Shown in pieces: positions 48,555 through 62,398 of a stretch of 64,000 nucleotides of DNA. The stretch is from Vitrella brassicaformis (taxonomy: Eukaryota > Sar > Vitrellaceae): assembly GCA_001179505.1 (NCBI GenBank), contig CDMY01000357.1:1-64000 (forward strand), given 5' to 3'. Every line of letters begins with the position of its first letter. Positions within the stretch are counted from its first letter, which is position 1. A model generated the notes under the pieces. That model was not told the origin of the DNA. It saw only the letters and a list, made by a program, of their open reading frames with translations, and did no database searches. A program made the position numbers and the translations under genes.

Positions 48555-51500
48555 TCACCGACTGACGCACTCATGGCTGGCCGCCTTTCTGTCCCGCCCC
48601 TTGCCCTTCTTGGACCGGAGCGACTTGCTCTTGAGCATACTGCAAACACACACACACACATCCATCCATCCATGCGGATGAAACGCACCACCCACTACTC
48701 GGCTTCCTCTGCTGAATCGCTTCACTTACACTTTGCCTTCGTAGAGGTCCACCTCCCGAATGTCGATGTTGAGCGCCTTCTCCAGCTTCCGTATCACGAA
48801 GCGCGTGTCGGGAGTGACGAAGTTCATGACCACCCCAGGATTGCCCGCCCGGCCCACACGACCCGCCCGGTGGATGTAGTGCTCGGCGTCGGTGGGCAGG
48901 TCCAGGTTGACAACGTGACTCAGCCACGGCACGTCCAGCCCACGTGCACCCAGCTCTGTGGAGACGGCCATGCCGATCTGCCCGTTCTGCATCCGCTTGA
49001 ACACCTCCGCACGGTCGTCCTTGGACGTGAAACCGGACAGCGGGGCCGCTGCAGCCAACAGAAGGCAGTCCAGTGCTGTTGTGGTTGGTTTGGTTGTGTT
49101 GGTGGTAGTGACTGACCGATGATCTGTTTCTGCAGGAGGTGGTCGACGAGCCACTTGACGCGGCCCTGCTTATTGCAGAAACACAGGACGCGCTTGTCCA
49201 CCGGATCTGAACACACACGCATACACACACCCACACAGACAGACACATACCTCGACACACAAACAACCTCCCTCGTGCTGTGCTGCGTGAATCCGCCCAT
49301 CCATCCAGCCAGGTTTGGTAGGGTAGGTACCTGTGTGGAGGAATTTCCTGAGTGCCTCTGTGACTTTGTCTTCCCGCACACACATGAAGATGTGGTGTAT
49401 GTTGGGGGGGATGAGGGGCACCCCTTCGTCGGAGTGCTTGACGCCACCAGGCCGGATCACGTGCCACACCGGACGCATGTACCTGATGGATGGACGAGGG
49501 AGGGAGGGAGGCATCGATTCAACATCCATCCAACAAAACGTGTATGTACGCGACAAACGTCTGTAAGTTTCAACTGTCCATACGCACCTTTTGGCGGCCT
49601 GTGTGACGCTCTTTTGAGCACCGGTGGCTGATGCGAAGATGGTTTGCCTATGTGTGGAGTGGGTGCCCTTGGGGATGGTCGCCATCAGACTTTCCAACTG
49701 GCCCTCATACGGATCCTGCATTCATAGACACACAAACCACTCAAACCATACATGCACGGGTGGAAAGAAACACGCCCTCTGCCCTGCCCACTTACTTACC
49801 CGTATGAGTTGGTCCACTTCGTCAAGCACGAGATACTTGACGCGGCTGAGGTCCACTTTCCGACGGTCCAGCACAAAGTCGTACAGCCGGCCTGGAGTTC
49901 CCACCACCACCTCGGGGCCGCCCTTGAGCTGCTCCAGCTGATACTTGGGGTTAGCACCGCCCAGCAGCATGGCGCACCGAAGACCAGTCCCTTCCAACAC
50001 CACGCGACACACCTGACATGACAAACACACACATCAACCAGAGAGGAAGGGTGGGAATGACGAAAAGTACAGCCGTTCGTTCATCAATGCACCCACCCTT
50101 TGTATGTTTCCTCTTACCTTGGCGATCTGCGCGACCAGTTCCCTCCCGGGCGCCACAATGAGGAGCTCGGGACCCCTCCTCCGCCCCTGCACACCTCCCC
50201 GATTGCCATTGATATCGGTGGCATTGGTGGCAGCCGTTGCCCCATGCTCATTCAGCATGCGCTCGAGCAGCGGCAGGAGGTATGCGAGTGTCTTGCCGGA
50301 TCCCGTGTGTGCGTGTATGATGAGGTCGTCGCCCTGCAGAATGCGTGGGATGGCCTTGATCTGCGTGTGGGTGGGGTTGAGGATGCCGCCACGCCGCAGG
50401 TTCTCCACCATCATGGCGTTGCCGATGCCGATGTCCGGGTCGGTGAACCGCCGCTGCTTCTCGGGGTCGACGTAACCCAACTCGGCGAAGTCAAACACAC
50501 CGTCGTAGCGGGAAATACGACTGCCCTTTTGTGGCGGCCGCGTGCTCGTCTCACGCTGGTCGGTCACCGTGGCATTCGTCCTGCTCTGCAACTCTTCAGT
50601 GGCTCGCAGGGCCGTCTGGACGAGGTCGTGGCTGGAGCTCTCCACCCCACCCAGGCCCTCATCTGACTGCAGGAAGGGCAGACCGGTGTCGTCAGAGTCA
50701 GCCACGTCAACATCACCACCTGCTTTCTGCAACAACAGATACAGGCAGGTAGGGAGGGAAAGTGTGCATGAGGTGGGCAGGCCGGGTACTTGTGTGTGTG
50801 CGTGTGTAGGTACCTGCTGCCTCTTCTTCTTCTTCTTGGTCGCGAGAAAGCCGTGTTGTTTCTTCCACTCAATGATGCTGTCTGGGCGCTCCCTAGTGGA
50901 CACTGGTGCATCAGGCGACGACCCAGCAATGGCAGCTGAGGCGACGGACAGAGGCCGGACAGACTCGGATGGCTGCTGCGGTGGCGCTGTTTTGGTGTGC
51001 CGTGACCGGTCGGGCGGCCGCAGTTTGAACGAGCGAGTGTCTTGGTCGGTGAGTCCGGTGGTGAGGTACTGGAGCATGGCCGAGCCCTTGGTCTGCTGGC
51101 CGTCCCCCACGTCATCCTCAGTGTCCCGATAGTACCGCCGGCCCCGCACTGCAGTAGGTGAGTCTGACCTGCCGCCCTGAAAAAACACACAGATTGTTGA
51201 ATAGGCAGGCAGCCATGAACGAATGAATGAGAGGGGCGGGATTGACATGTATGAGACTGGTCGCAGTTAGTTAAATACCCACCTGTGCGGCTCCCCCAAC
51301 TCCAAACTTCTTGTCCAGCCGTTCCAGCATGCCATCCAAATCCAACCCACGCAACTGAGAAAAGGGCAACACACACAGAGTGATGGATGCGCCATCCATC
51401 CATCCATCCATCCAGTCAGCCGCACCTGTGGGTCTTTGTCCATTTGTATGGATCCATCGGGTGCCTTGAAGCTCTGCACCCGCCGCCAGGCTGCCCTGTC

Positions 51501-51847
51501 CTCGTCGGTCTCCTCGTCCACATCATCCTCATCCTCACCGTCGTCGTCAGATGATGATGCTGCCGACACACCACCACCACTACCACCTGCACCACCACCG
51601 CCCCATCCCTTGTCCATCTCAAGCACGTCACCAAAGGGCTGCTGCCGACGGGAAACAGACGATAGGGCAAGGGGTCGGCGAACGGAGCGCCGTGGTCCAA
51701 TTGCACGCCCATGTGAGGTAGAAACCCGCCTGCAAACACGACGGCGCTCTTGAGGAGGTGTGCGGCGTGATCTGTGCTCTTTGACGTCACCTGCTTGTTG
51801 TTGCTTTGTTCGCGATGAATGCCGTAGATCTGTGAAGCTGCAGACAT
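48555..51847 (-). CDS. DEVD-box ATP-dependent RNA helicase
   Basis: Eleven exons (51847-51791, 51641-51426, 51354-51283, 51176-50814, 50726-50118, 50012-49800, 49715-49588, 49482-49331, 49206-49117, 49048-48730, 48639-48555) give 767 aa. Core motifs: Q-motif-like GGILNPTHTQIKAIP, motif I AHTGSGKT (~375-382), Ia APGRELVAQ (usually PTREL), Ib GTPGRLYDF, II VLDEVD (503-506), III SAT, IV/V VLCFCNKQGR and TELGARGLDVP, VI HRAGRVGRAG. The N-terminal ~330 residues are acidic and Lys-rich with low complexity. The C-terminus ends in a Lys/Arg-rich tail typical of nucleolar or RNA-binding helicases. Subfamily not assigned. Convergent with the RING gene, divergent with the next gene. Confidence 0.9.
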
Positions 51848-51912
51848 TCGCGAGGGTCCATTGCTGCCTGCAAGGCGCAACCCGCTGTCAGCAACGCCTT
51901 CATCCTTTCCTC

Positions 51913-51945
51913 TGCTCGCCAAGCTCGCAAATGCCAAGCTCGCAA
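51913..51945. promoter_or_regulatory. Tandem GCTCGC elements in a divergent promoter
   Basis: GCTCGCC (~51914), AAGCTCGCAA (51921-51930) and AAGCTCGCAAAG (51936-51947) are spaced about 8 and 15 bp apart between the helicase start (51847) and the start at 52047. Confidence 0.5.
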
Positions 51946-52046
51946 AGGATCGGCTTGAAGGCGTTCTGAAAAAGATCTGCACAGCAACAAACACTAAGGA
52001 GGAGGAGAGCCGCTGCAGCCGAAGATCTGCGAAGATCTGCGAAAGA

Positions 52047-53801
52047 ATGGAGGCCAAGTCAGTGCCTTGTCAAGGTTTGCCCAGCAAGGGTGATGATGAT
52101 CCGCCGCCGTCGAATCATCGACTGCTGGGGCCTCTCTTGTCCATCGGCGACACTGTGGTTCTCGAGAAAGGCGAGGAGCGAGGCCTGCCCATCCTCTCCC
52201 TGGCTTATTCCCTAGTGCTGGCCCGGGTCTGCGATGCAATGGTCAAGAGACTGCCACTCGAGGAAATCATGAAGACCATGATGCGGAATATGTTCGGTGA
52301 GGGAGGGCAACGGTGTGTGTGCATGATTGAGTGAGTGACTCTGTACGTGTGTGCCTTTGAATTGTGTTTGTGGTTGGTTCAGGGTTCATCATATGGGAGT
52401 TCAAGGATGAGGACACATCGCAAAAGCACGGCCATTCTGTGGTGCTTCACATCTTCCCAAGTATAGACACATGCATGAAGGCACATGCAGACGGGAGGGC
52501 GAAGGAGAGGCCATGACCTGTCCCTCGCTTGATTGCTTGTTTGCACGTCGTATGTTATGTGTGCCTTCAGAGATTGTGGATGGGTCGTTAGAGTATCCGC
52601 ATTGCCACAAGAGAAACTGGTCAGTCAGTGCACATACTGTTTCCTCATTAATTCATTCATTCATTCATTCTTTGCCATTGGTTGGGTGTCCGGTGTGTCA
52701 GGTCCTCAATCAACATGCACGGCACATACCAGCACATCCTCTACAGCTTCCTCAAACACGACACCGGTAAGCCTCGCAGTGCGCCGTGCGATGCGTTGCA
52801 CTGCAGGGTCGGTCATACTCATTGCGAACGTTACTCAGGCGAGGCCATCACGCCGGATCTGTCGCTGCCCGGCCACGCTGCTGAGTGTCCGCAGCAGAAC
52901 CTGAAGCTCTTCGAGCACGAGATGGAGACGGGCTGCCATTTCAAAGGACCTGTGAGGGTCGACGCAGTGCAGGTAGGCCGGGGCGTGTCAACACGTACTC
53001 GAGACGGACGCCTGTGCGCCTTGTGTGTGGGGATGATCAGGAGTTCACCTACAAGAAGGGTGTGCTGCAGTATATGGACAAGCGTGTGCCGCATCGATTG
53101 GACAAATACGGTAGGGGGGGAATGGGCAATCGACGAGCCTCCGAGCCTGCCTCCGTATTATGGCTGGTTGTTTGTGTGTCTGCAGAGAACACGTTCAGTC
53201 TGAATGTTCGTGGCCCGCTGGACCCTACACTCAACACGCTATTTACCGTTCTCAACTACAAACCCCTCCCACAGGTGGTTGCCTCATTCACTCCCAGGAA
53301 ATCATCGCACTACACACATATACATGCATTCCATTCCCATCTCGTGTGTGGGCGGATGGGTGGGGCGGATGGGTGGGTGGATGGGTGCAGAATGCGGACA
53401 AGCAGTGGCAGGTGCCGCTGTCATCCCTAGAGCACGCCTCAGAGATCATCCGCCTTGTCACCGCAACACTCGCCGATCCCGATCTCTCTGCGTTCGCGGC
53501 GATGGGTGGCGATGCGGCCAAGCTGGCGTCTCTGCCGATCGACGAGGCGTTCCGCTATGCCGTGACGATCGTCAGCGGCTTCGAGGACAGGTACGTGACC
53601 ATTACAATCAAGGCGGCCGACACACACATGACATGACATGACATGACATGGTCTGTGTGGCTGTGTAGGTTCCCCCTTGTGATGCCTCTGGACAAGGGCG
53701 GTACGATGAAGGCTGGCGTGGTGACGGGTGAGGCCGTCAGGGGCCTCGTCTACCACAGCCTCAGGACCATGCCCGAGGTCCGAGTGCCGGAGCATGTGTA
53801 G
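52047..53801 (+). CDS. Unknown soluble protein, nine exons
   Basis: Nine exons (52047-52296, 52383-52460, 52571-52619, 52702-52766, 52839-52972, 53041-53110, 53186-53274, 53391-53590, 53669-53801) join in phase to 355 aa. No family recognised. No signal peptide or TM helix. The N-terminal region has SLAYSLVLARVCDAMVKRLP helix; FIIWEFKDED, HSVVLHIFPK and HPHCHKRN-like His/Cys residues follow. The C-terminal third is helical (LSSLEHASEIIRLVTATLAD). A longer start at 51861 would leave 13 bp to the helicase start and overlap the promoter elements, so 52047 is preferred. Confidence 0.65.
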
Positions 53802-54251
53802 CTAAGCAGCTGGGGAGAGAGGCAGAAGAAGACATGCAGCTGCGGCACGGGCCGGATCAGCTTGGATCATGCAGGTTCTTTCTCTTTCACTCGTTTATCT
53901 AATCGTGCTGTTTGAGATTTTGGTCGTCTCGCGTGCTTGTCTCGATTGATGCGCCTCTATTGTGTGAGCGCGAGGTTTTGTGTGTGCACGTTGTACTGTT
54001 TGTGGGAAGGGGGCAGTGCCTGGCCTGTGTCTTATCTTCGCCCTGTGCGTGCGTAGTGAGTGGCCAATGGCTGGGGCGGATTGGATTGCGCCGACCACGT
54101 GTGTGCTGTGTGGCGCCTCTTGGATGCTTGGATGAGTCCAGTCCCCCTCGCATAGCAAACGGGATGTATCTAATCTCAGACATGTTTACGAGCAAAGTGC
54201 CTGTTTAATCATTCATTGTACATTCAGTCGGTCGATGAGTCAATCGATCAC
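53802..54251. other. Convergent 3' intergenic region
   Basis: 450 bp, T/G-rich, without a recognised gene. It probably holds both 3' UTRs. Confidence 0.5.
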
Positions 54252-55040
54252 TCACTGGCCGAGGAGCGCGAGTATCTCCCTGGCCACCGAGGGCTCGCCC
54301 CTCGACCGCACACGAAATATGATGTCTCGACTGCACTCGGTGATCAGGAAGTCGTCCATCTCCTCACGGCTTAACCGCGTACGACCCAGGAAGAATGACA
54401 CACTCGCCTGCCACAACGCACATAACACAAAAGCAGACAGGCACGGCACGCAGGCAGGATCCTTCAGACGAATAGATGGGGCCGGCACGTGTGTGTGCTC
54501 TGTCGGCTCACGTATGGCGTCCCTTCAGGTGTGGAAAGTTCATTGAGGTCGTCTGAGAATAGGAAGCCGCCTTTCTGGGAGTCGGCGGCCACGATGGACA
54601 AGGGGGAGTCCTTCAGCTCACGACCCCCAAACCTGCATTCAACGTGCAGACACGCATGGTGGGAGAAACCAGTCAGAGACACAGAAAGACCTGCCTGTCA
54701 TCCATGGCTGACTGACTGACTGACCAAAGGGGTTCTAGCATAAATCTCGATTGGTCGAATTCGACGTCGCCCACGAACTCCAAATCACCCTGCACACATA
54801 CGCACACACCAGAGCACCCAGACACACACATGGACGGACAGACAGACAGTATTTAGCTGGCCATCCGGGCTAACCACGAGCATCCCCGAGCGGCGGCCCA
54901 GCAGCACACCGCTAAACTCATCCGACGACCGAGAGCCATCCTCTGACGCAGACAGACAGACACCCACAGCACAGCAAGGGAGGGGAGGACAGGAAGCGTC
55001 CCTCCCGTCCGTGGCTTGTGGTGCACTCACTGCCCGTCCC

Positions 55041-55071
<31 letters not shown>

Positions 55072-55585
55072 GTGCAATACATACGTGGGTAGAGGAGTAC
55101 GCACGGCAGCATGTCGTAGGTGACGCTTCGAAGCCCGAACTTCTCCAGCCGCTTGCTGTGACGCTTGCCAAGCCACCGACTGCAGTGCACCAACACACAC
55201 CCACACAGCCGCACACACACGATATGGTCAGCGCAGGCAGCCGTTGGTATGTGTGCAGTGCAGTGCCGTGTGTACCTTGGGTTTGCGACGACAACGCATC
55301 CGCCGTCTGTCCTGGGTTCGTCAATGAGGCGGGCCCAGCTGGTGGACGCATCAGGCGACTCACCGCTCTGACCTGCACACACACACGACGCACACACAGA
55401 CAGATACACACCCGCTTGGCACGTGCGCGTTGTGCACTGCATACTGACTGACCGATGAACATGCTGCCCTCTGTGAGCTTCCGCCGGAAGGCCTCGATCT
55501 CTGTGAGCGAAGCCTCATCTTTTCCAGACTCGCTGCCCTCTGCCTGCACAGACAACAGACGTGCCACACGCACACAGCGATGCAT
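54252..55585 (-). CDS. Unknown protein, seven exons
   Basis: Seven exons (55585-55453, 55372-55276, 55179-55085, 54942-54848, 54789-54725, 54632-54512, 54407-54252) give 253 aa in consistent phase. No family recognised. It starts MHRCVRVARLLSVQAEGSES, a short basic leader that could target an organelle. Then SWARLIDEPRTDGGCVVVAN, WLGKRHSKRLEKFGLRSV, YDMLPCVLLYP, FVGDVEFDQSRFMLEPL and a charged helical C-terminus (REEMDDFLITECSRDIIFR). The alternation of beta-like blocks recalls small adenylate- or cofactor-type plastid proteins, but nothing specific. A further open frame upstream (55642-55939) looks coding yet does not splice in phase. Confidence 0.6.
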
Positions 55586-55714
55586 CACTCACTGCATACA
55601 GCCGGCCGGGGATGAGTCATTGGCAAGTGTGGTTTGCCTACACTGAGCATCGTGCTCTGTCGGTGTGATGATCTGCTGTGCAGACGTCGAGGCCTGGCGT
55701 GGCACAGGCGTTGA

Positions 55715-57866
<2,152 letters not shown>

Positions 57867-58741
57867 TACATATATATGAGCGATGATGTGTGGAGATCGA
57901 TGCCAGCTAGCCTAGCTGCCTGTGTGTTTTTCTGTCGTGGTGTGGCGAAGTCGGTCTGTGTTGACTTTTGTTTGTTTGTTTGTTGTGTACATAATTAAGT
58001 GTGTGGACGGCCGGCCGGACGCGGACACGGCGGAGCCAAACAAGGGATTGTTGTGTTGTGAGCCAAGAGAACCATTCACACAAATTCATCCATACCTCCA
58101 TCCATTGAGCGTTGCGTCCAGACAGGCCTGTCTGTCTGTCTGTCTGCACAACGATTCGATTGCATGAAAGTATTCAGCCGTCTCGTACGATCCACCCACC
58201 CCGCGAGCAAGCAATGCAATGCAATGGAGCCGAGCCAGCAATGGCAATGAAGGAGCCATTCATTCATTCACACAGATGTAGTCACAAATAAGTGTAGACA
58301 GACCGACATGCAATCAATGCACACCAACCCCCTCTAGTCGCGTTTGTTCACAGGCATCCATCCGTTGTGTACACTGTGGCCACTGAGGCGAGCCCAAAGA
58401 ACGAATGAGTGGACCCATCCATCAAAGAGGGGAGGGATAGAGGGGGGGAGGGCGGGAGGGAAAGGGATAATAAGAGTGCCTCAACAATACAATACACACA
58501 CCGCGCATGGCCTGCACACCACACGGCCCTCCCTTTGATTGATAACATCCACATATATGCCGGCCCTTAAGGTATTCATGTCATGTGTTGTGTGGCATCC
58601 ATTCATCCACCCATCCTCCCCCCGTCCCACTAAACATTGACGGCCCACGCACGCACCACTCGACGAGAGGGGGAGCGATGGAATGAACGATACGGGATCG
58701 ATGCGGTGGTGGTGCTGCCATACACGTATGTATGTGTCCAT
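57867..58741. other. Convergent intergenic region with repeats
   Basis: 875 bp with GTTT, GGCC, GCAAT and CATT runs and a G/A-rich stretch at 58430-58470. No gene recognised. Confidence 0.5.
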
Positions 58742-61347
58742 TTATTTAATAGCGCGGTAGACCTGCCGCGTGACAATATAAGGCGTGCTCTCAACCTTGT
58801 GGTACCTGCAGCCATCCATCCATCCATCCACACGACAGACAACCAACAACCAACGCTCTGGAGCGAGCTCTGCCAGTNNNNNNNNNNNNNNNNNNNNNNN
58901 NNNNNNNNNNNNNNNNNNNNNNNNNNNNNNNNNNNNNNNNNNNNNNNNNNNNNNNNNNNNNNNNNNNNNNNNNNNNNNNNNNNNNNNNNNNNNNNNNNNN
59001 NNNNNNNNNNNNNNNNNNNNNNNNNNNNNNNNNNNNNNNNNNNNNNNNNNNNNNNNNNNNNNNNNNNNNNNNNNNNNNNNNNNNNNNNNNNNNNNNNNNN
59101 NNNNNNNNNNNNNNNNNNNNNNNNNNNNNNNNNNNNNNNNNNNNNNNNNNNNNNNNNNNNNNNNNNNNNNNNNNNNNCCCCCCCCCCCCTCCCCATCCCG
59201 TCCCCCTGTTAACACACTTACGTACCATGCCATGGGCTGATCGCAGAATGGGCATTTGCGCCTGTCGGCGTGCACCTTCTTGGCGCAAATGTAGCAGATA
59301 TCACCGTGGCCACACTCCATTATCACAGTGTCACACACACGATCGTTGCATACTGACACACACATAGCATACACACACACACACACATCCAAAGAGCGGT
59401 ATGTCTGTATGTGTTTGTGGACGTGTGTGTCTGTGTGTCTGTGTGCTGCTTAGTGTGTGTGTGGTGTGGTGTGAGGCCTCCCTCCCTCCCTCCCTCCCTG
59501 CTCACTGGGGCACTCTCCCGTTTGGCTGCCGGGCGTCACGTGTCCCGCCTCTGCGTGTGCCGTCGACTCGGCCAGCAGGGGGGTCTTCTCGGTCGCACTC
59601 AGCCGACTCACATCAGACGGCATCGCCACACCACCCTCCCCCCCAGCAGCTGCGGCAGCATGTTTGGACCCGGTGGCCTCCCCTTCAACAGCCCCTGTGG
59701 TGGTGCTCGTGGTCGTGGTCGCGCGCAGAGACGTGAGTGCCCCCCCGATGCCCAGAAAGGAGAACACGCCCCCGCCGCCCTCCTGCGTCTTCTTGGCTGG
59801 CGCATCGCTTGGGACGATCTCCTTGAGAGGCCCGGTGTACCGCCTGTACACGGCCCGCCTCACTCGCTGCAGATACCGGGGTCTGCGGTAGCCGGGTGGA
59901 GGGCGCACGGGGGGTTTGTAGTAGGGGGACGCCTGCATGAACTGCCGCACGGACTCGACAAAGACGGCCGATGCGATGCCGGCCAAGAGGCATGTGATGA
60001 GTACTAGAGGGATGATGAGCCAGTGAGGGGTGAGGGGCGAGACGCTGTCCGGGCTGTCCAACCACCATGAGAAGTCCATGACCCAGTAGGCCAGCATCAG
60101 GATGGTTGGCACGGTGATGAGCACCACCAGAGCGGCGTTGAGGCGCCGTTCGGCCAGAGGGGTGTCGGGCTGGTTGGTCAACTCAGCGTAGGCGAACAGC
60201 ATTCCCGTGATGAACATTGCACCTGCACACACACACACACACACACACACATCGACACGCATACGCACATTGAACGCTTTAACGGAATGGAAGGGCCTTC
60301 ACTGCTTTTGTGTCTGTGTGTGTCTGTGTCACTAACTCACTGACCGAGTAGAACCAGTAGCGGGGTGAATGCCGGCAGCCATGTCTGTGATAGATAGCCG
60401 TCGACTTTCAGTATGATCAGCAGCAGCTGGGTAAACGGCCAACTGCATCCATCCATCCATCCACACAAGAATGAGAGGGAGGCATTTCGTGTACATCGGC
60501 GGCCCGGCCGACATCCCTTCCTTCTTGATTCGCTTGATTGACTTACACGTGCAGTGCCTGCACAGTGTCGGGCACCCACATCCTGCAGGCATCAACGAAC
60601 CAATGAATGCCACAACACACCATACCACACACAACTCTTCAACAGGCTGCCTCCCCTGGCCCACCAACGCACCCCCCCACCCACCAGCTGTAGTGTCTAT
60701 CCATGACGTATGCGACGATTGCGTTGACGAGTCTGGCCATGGTGCAGGGCACTATGGCCATACTCAGTGTGTGCACCTGCACCCAGGCACTCGCCCCCAG
60801 GTACCAGCACCACACCAAACCGATGCTGCTGACGTCCAGCACCGTCTCGAGGGTCCGCAGGGCCACCAGTATGCGGTGGACCGACACGAAGGATCCGCCC
60901 CACCTGCCCGCCAGCAGCTCGGTGATGCCGCACACCACCTTGCCGTCCAGCAGACGGGCCACCAACACTACCACCAAGTAGCCGTGCCACGGCCATTTCA
61001 ACACCTTCAGCACCTTCAAATAGCAGAAGAACTGCATTGGTGCATGACATGACACACAGAGTGATGGAGGGAATTCATCCTGCATGTTGTTCACGATGCG
61101 ATGGATGGCAAATGAATGATCGGCTTACGGATACAAGGAATGCAGCCACGGCCGCGATGCACTGTCTGGCGCTGCGTGAAAGGGTCTCCATGAGGGTCTC
61201 GTTGTACAGCCACTGCCCTTGCTGGGGGGCGGGCTGCAGCTGCGGTGCCTCCTGCTGCTGGCCATTGGCTTGTGGCGGTGGCTCGGCAATGTTGACGCCT
61301 GCTTCAGCAGCAGCCATCGATGACAAACTACTCCCGCCTTCTCCCAT
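58742..61347 (-). CDS. Polytopic membrane RING E3 ubiquitin ligase
   Basis: Seven exons (61347-61129, 61031-60685, 60582-60547, 60442-60345, 60222-59506, 59352-59226, 58805-58742) join in phase to 535 aa. After a Gln/Pro-rich cytosolic start there are about seven hydrophobic segments, e.g. HGYLVVVLVARLL, SIGLVWCWYLGASAW, FTQLLLIILKV, ALVVLITVPTILMLAYWV and WLIIPLVLITCLLAGIASAV. A ~130-residue basic then Thr/Gly-rich linker leads to a C-terminal C3HC4 RING (~471-512): ECPIC, MECGHGDICYIC and RKCPFC. The architecture parallels ER- or endosome-resident transmembrane ligases such as those of ERAD. The last intron contains the 300-N gap, so a missing exon cannot be excluded, though phase is kept. 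Divergent with the SHP-box gene. Confidence 0.85.
58878..59177. other. Assembly gap of 300 N in an intron
   Basis: Exactly 300 unknown bases, followed directly by an 11-13 base C run, a likely cause of the break. It falls between exons 6 and 7 of the membrane RING gene. Confidence 1.
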
Positions 61348-61349
61348 TC

Positions 61350-61358
61350 AAGCTCGCA
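61350..61358. promoter_or_regulatory. AAGCTCGCA element adjoining the RING E3 start
   Basis: Located only 2 bp from the ATG at 61347, so it is within the 5' UTR or at the transcription start. It lies in the 324-bp region shared with the gene at 61672. Confidence 0.4.
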
Positions 61359-61671
61359 GGAGCAGAAGAGCAGGAGAGAAATAGGTAGGCAGGCGGCACA
61401 CCTCCTGCACGCGAATGTGTATGTCGGTGTTTTGTTTGTTTCTTATATGTACACCAAAGGTCAGGTGACTGAGAGTCTTTCGCCATCGGTCCATCGTTTC
61501 AGCCATGATAGGAGCAGGTGCGCAACGTAGCAAACAACACAAGCAAGAATTGCAAGAGAAACCACACACACATGCGAATTGTCTTTCATCCGCATGGCGT
61601 CACTCACTGTGTGTTGGCTCCGTCCCTCCCGCCCTCTCTGTCTGCTGTGTGTGTGACGGCGCTGCTCAGGC

Positions 61672-62398
61672 ATGGGTTCGTTCCCGTTTGTGTCGCCGTC
61701 TGAGCGGTGCCTGCAGATCGGGAAGCTGTTCAAGGTCCTGTTGATCGTTGAGGCAGTGGTGCTGGTGGCCATGCTGCTGTTCACGCCGTTCGAGCTGTGG
61801 ATCCTGCTGCAGCTGATATCGGTGGGTTTGGGGTGGTGGGCCATCAAGGACGAGGTGGCCTACCGCCCGCCATTCGTCCAGACGTACGTCTTCCTCACCG
61901 TCCTGGGCTTCATCTTCGCCGCCATCGGGTTCGCCCAGTGGATGGGGGACACCATCAACAAAGCCAGCACCCCCTTGATCATCATCACCGTCATATACGG
62001 GTGCTTCTCGCTCTTTCTTATCGTCTGTTGCCGCTTCTCGTGGGTTCTTTACAAAGAAATGCTCTCGTGCGAACCAACCGGGCTGCAGATGGGGGCCTTC
62101 GGCCAAATGGGTGGCGGGGCGGGTCAGTCCCAGATGCAGCAGCCCGGTAGCGGCTACACCACATCGTATGCGGGCGGCGGGAGCTACTCGCAGGACCCGG
62201 CCGGGTCGCAGCCCTCACCCACCGGGGCGGGCGGGCCGACCGGCGGCAGACAAACCACAGGATTCGTACCATTCCAGGCACGGCAGGGCAGGGTGGACAC
62301 ACAACACAGGGGGTGCAAGCAATCTAATCTGCTGTGCTGTGTCGTGTTGTCTTGTCTGGTGTGGTTTGCTTCAGGGTGAGGGCCACAGGCTGGGTTGA
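61672..62398 (+). CDS. Four-TM protein with C-terminal SHP box (Cdc48/p97-binding)
   Basis: Two exons (61672-62277, 62375-62398) encode 209 aa. Four hydrophobic helices fill residues ~18-125 (VLLIVEAVVLVAMLLF, ILLQLISVGLGWWAI, VFLTVLGFIFAAIGFA, LIIITVIYGCFSLFLIVCC). A Gly/Gln/Ser-rich tail follows (~135-200). The last nine residues, FQGEGHRLG, match the SHP box F-x-G-x-G-x-x-L-G, used by Ufd1, p47 and derlins to bind Cdc48/p97. The motif exists only if the intron at 62278-62374 is removed. That intron has a GC donor (CCAG|GC) and a TTGCTTCAG acceptor. Retention gives a different 33-residue tail ending at 62379. No family recognised for the TM part. A Cdc48-recruiting membrane adaptor is the inferred role. 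Confidence 0.75.
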
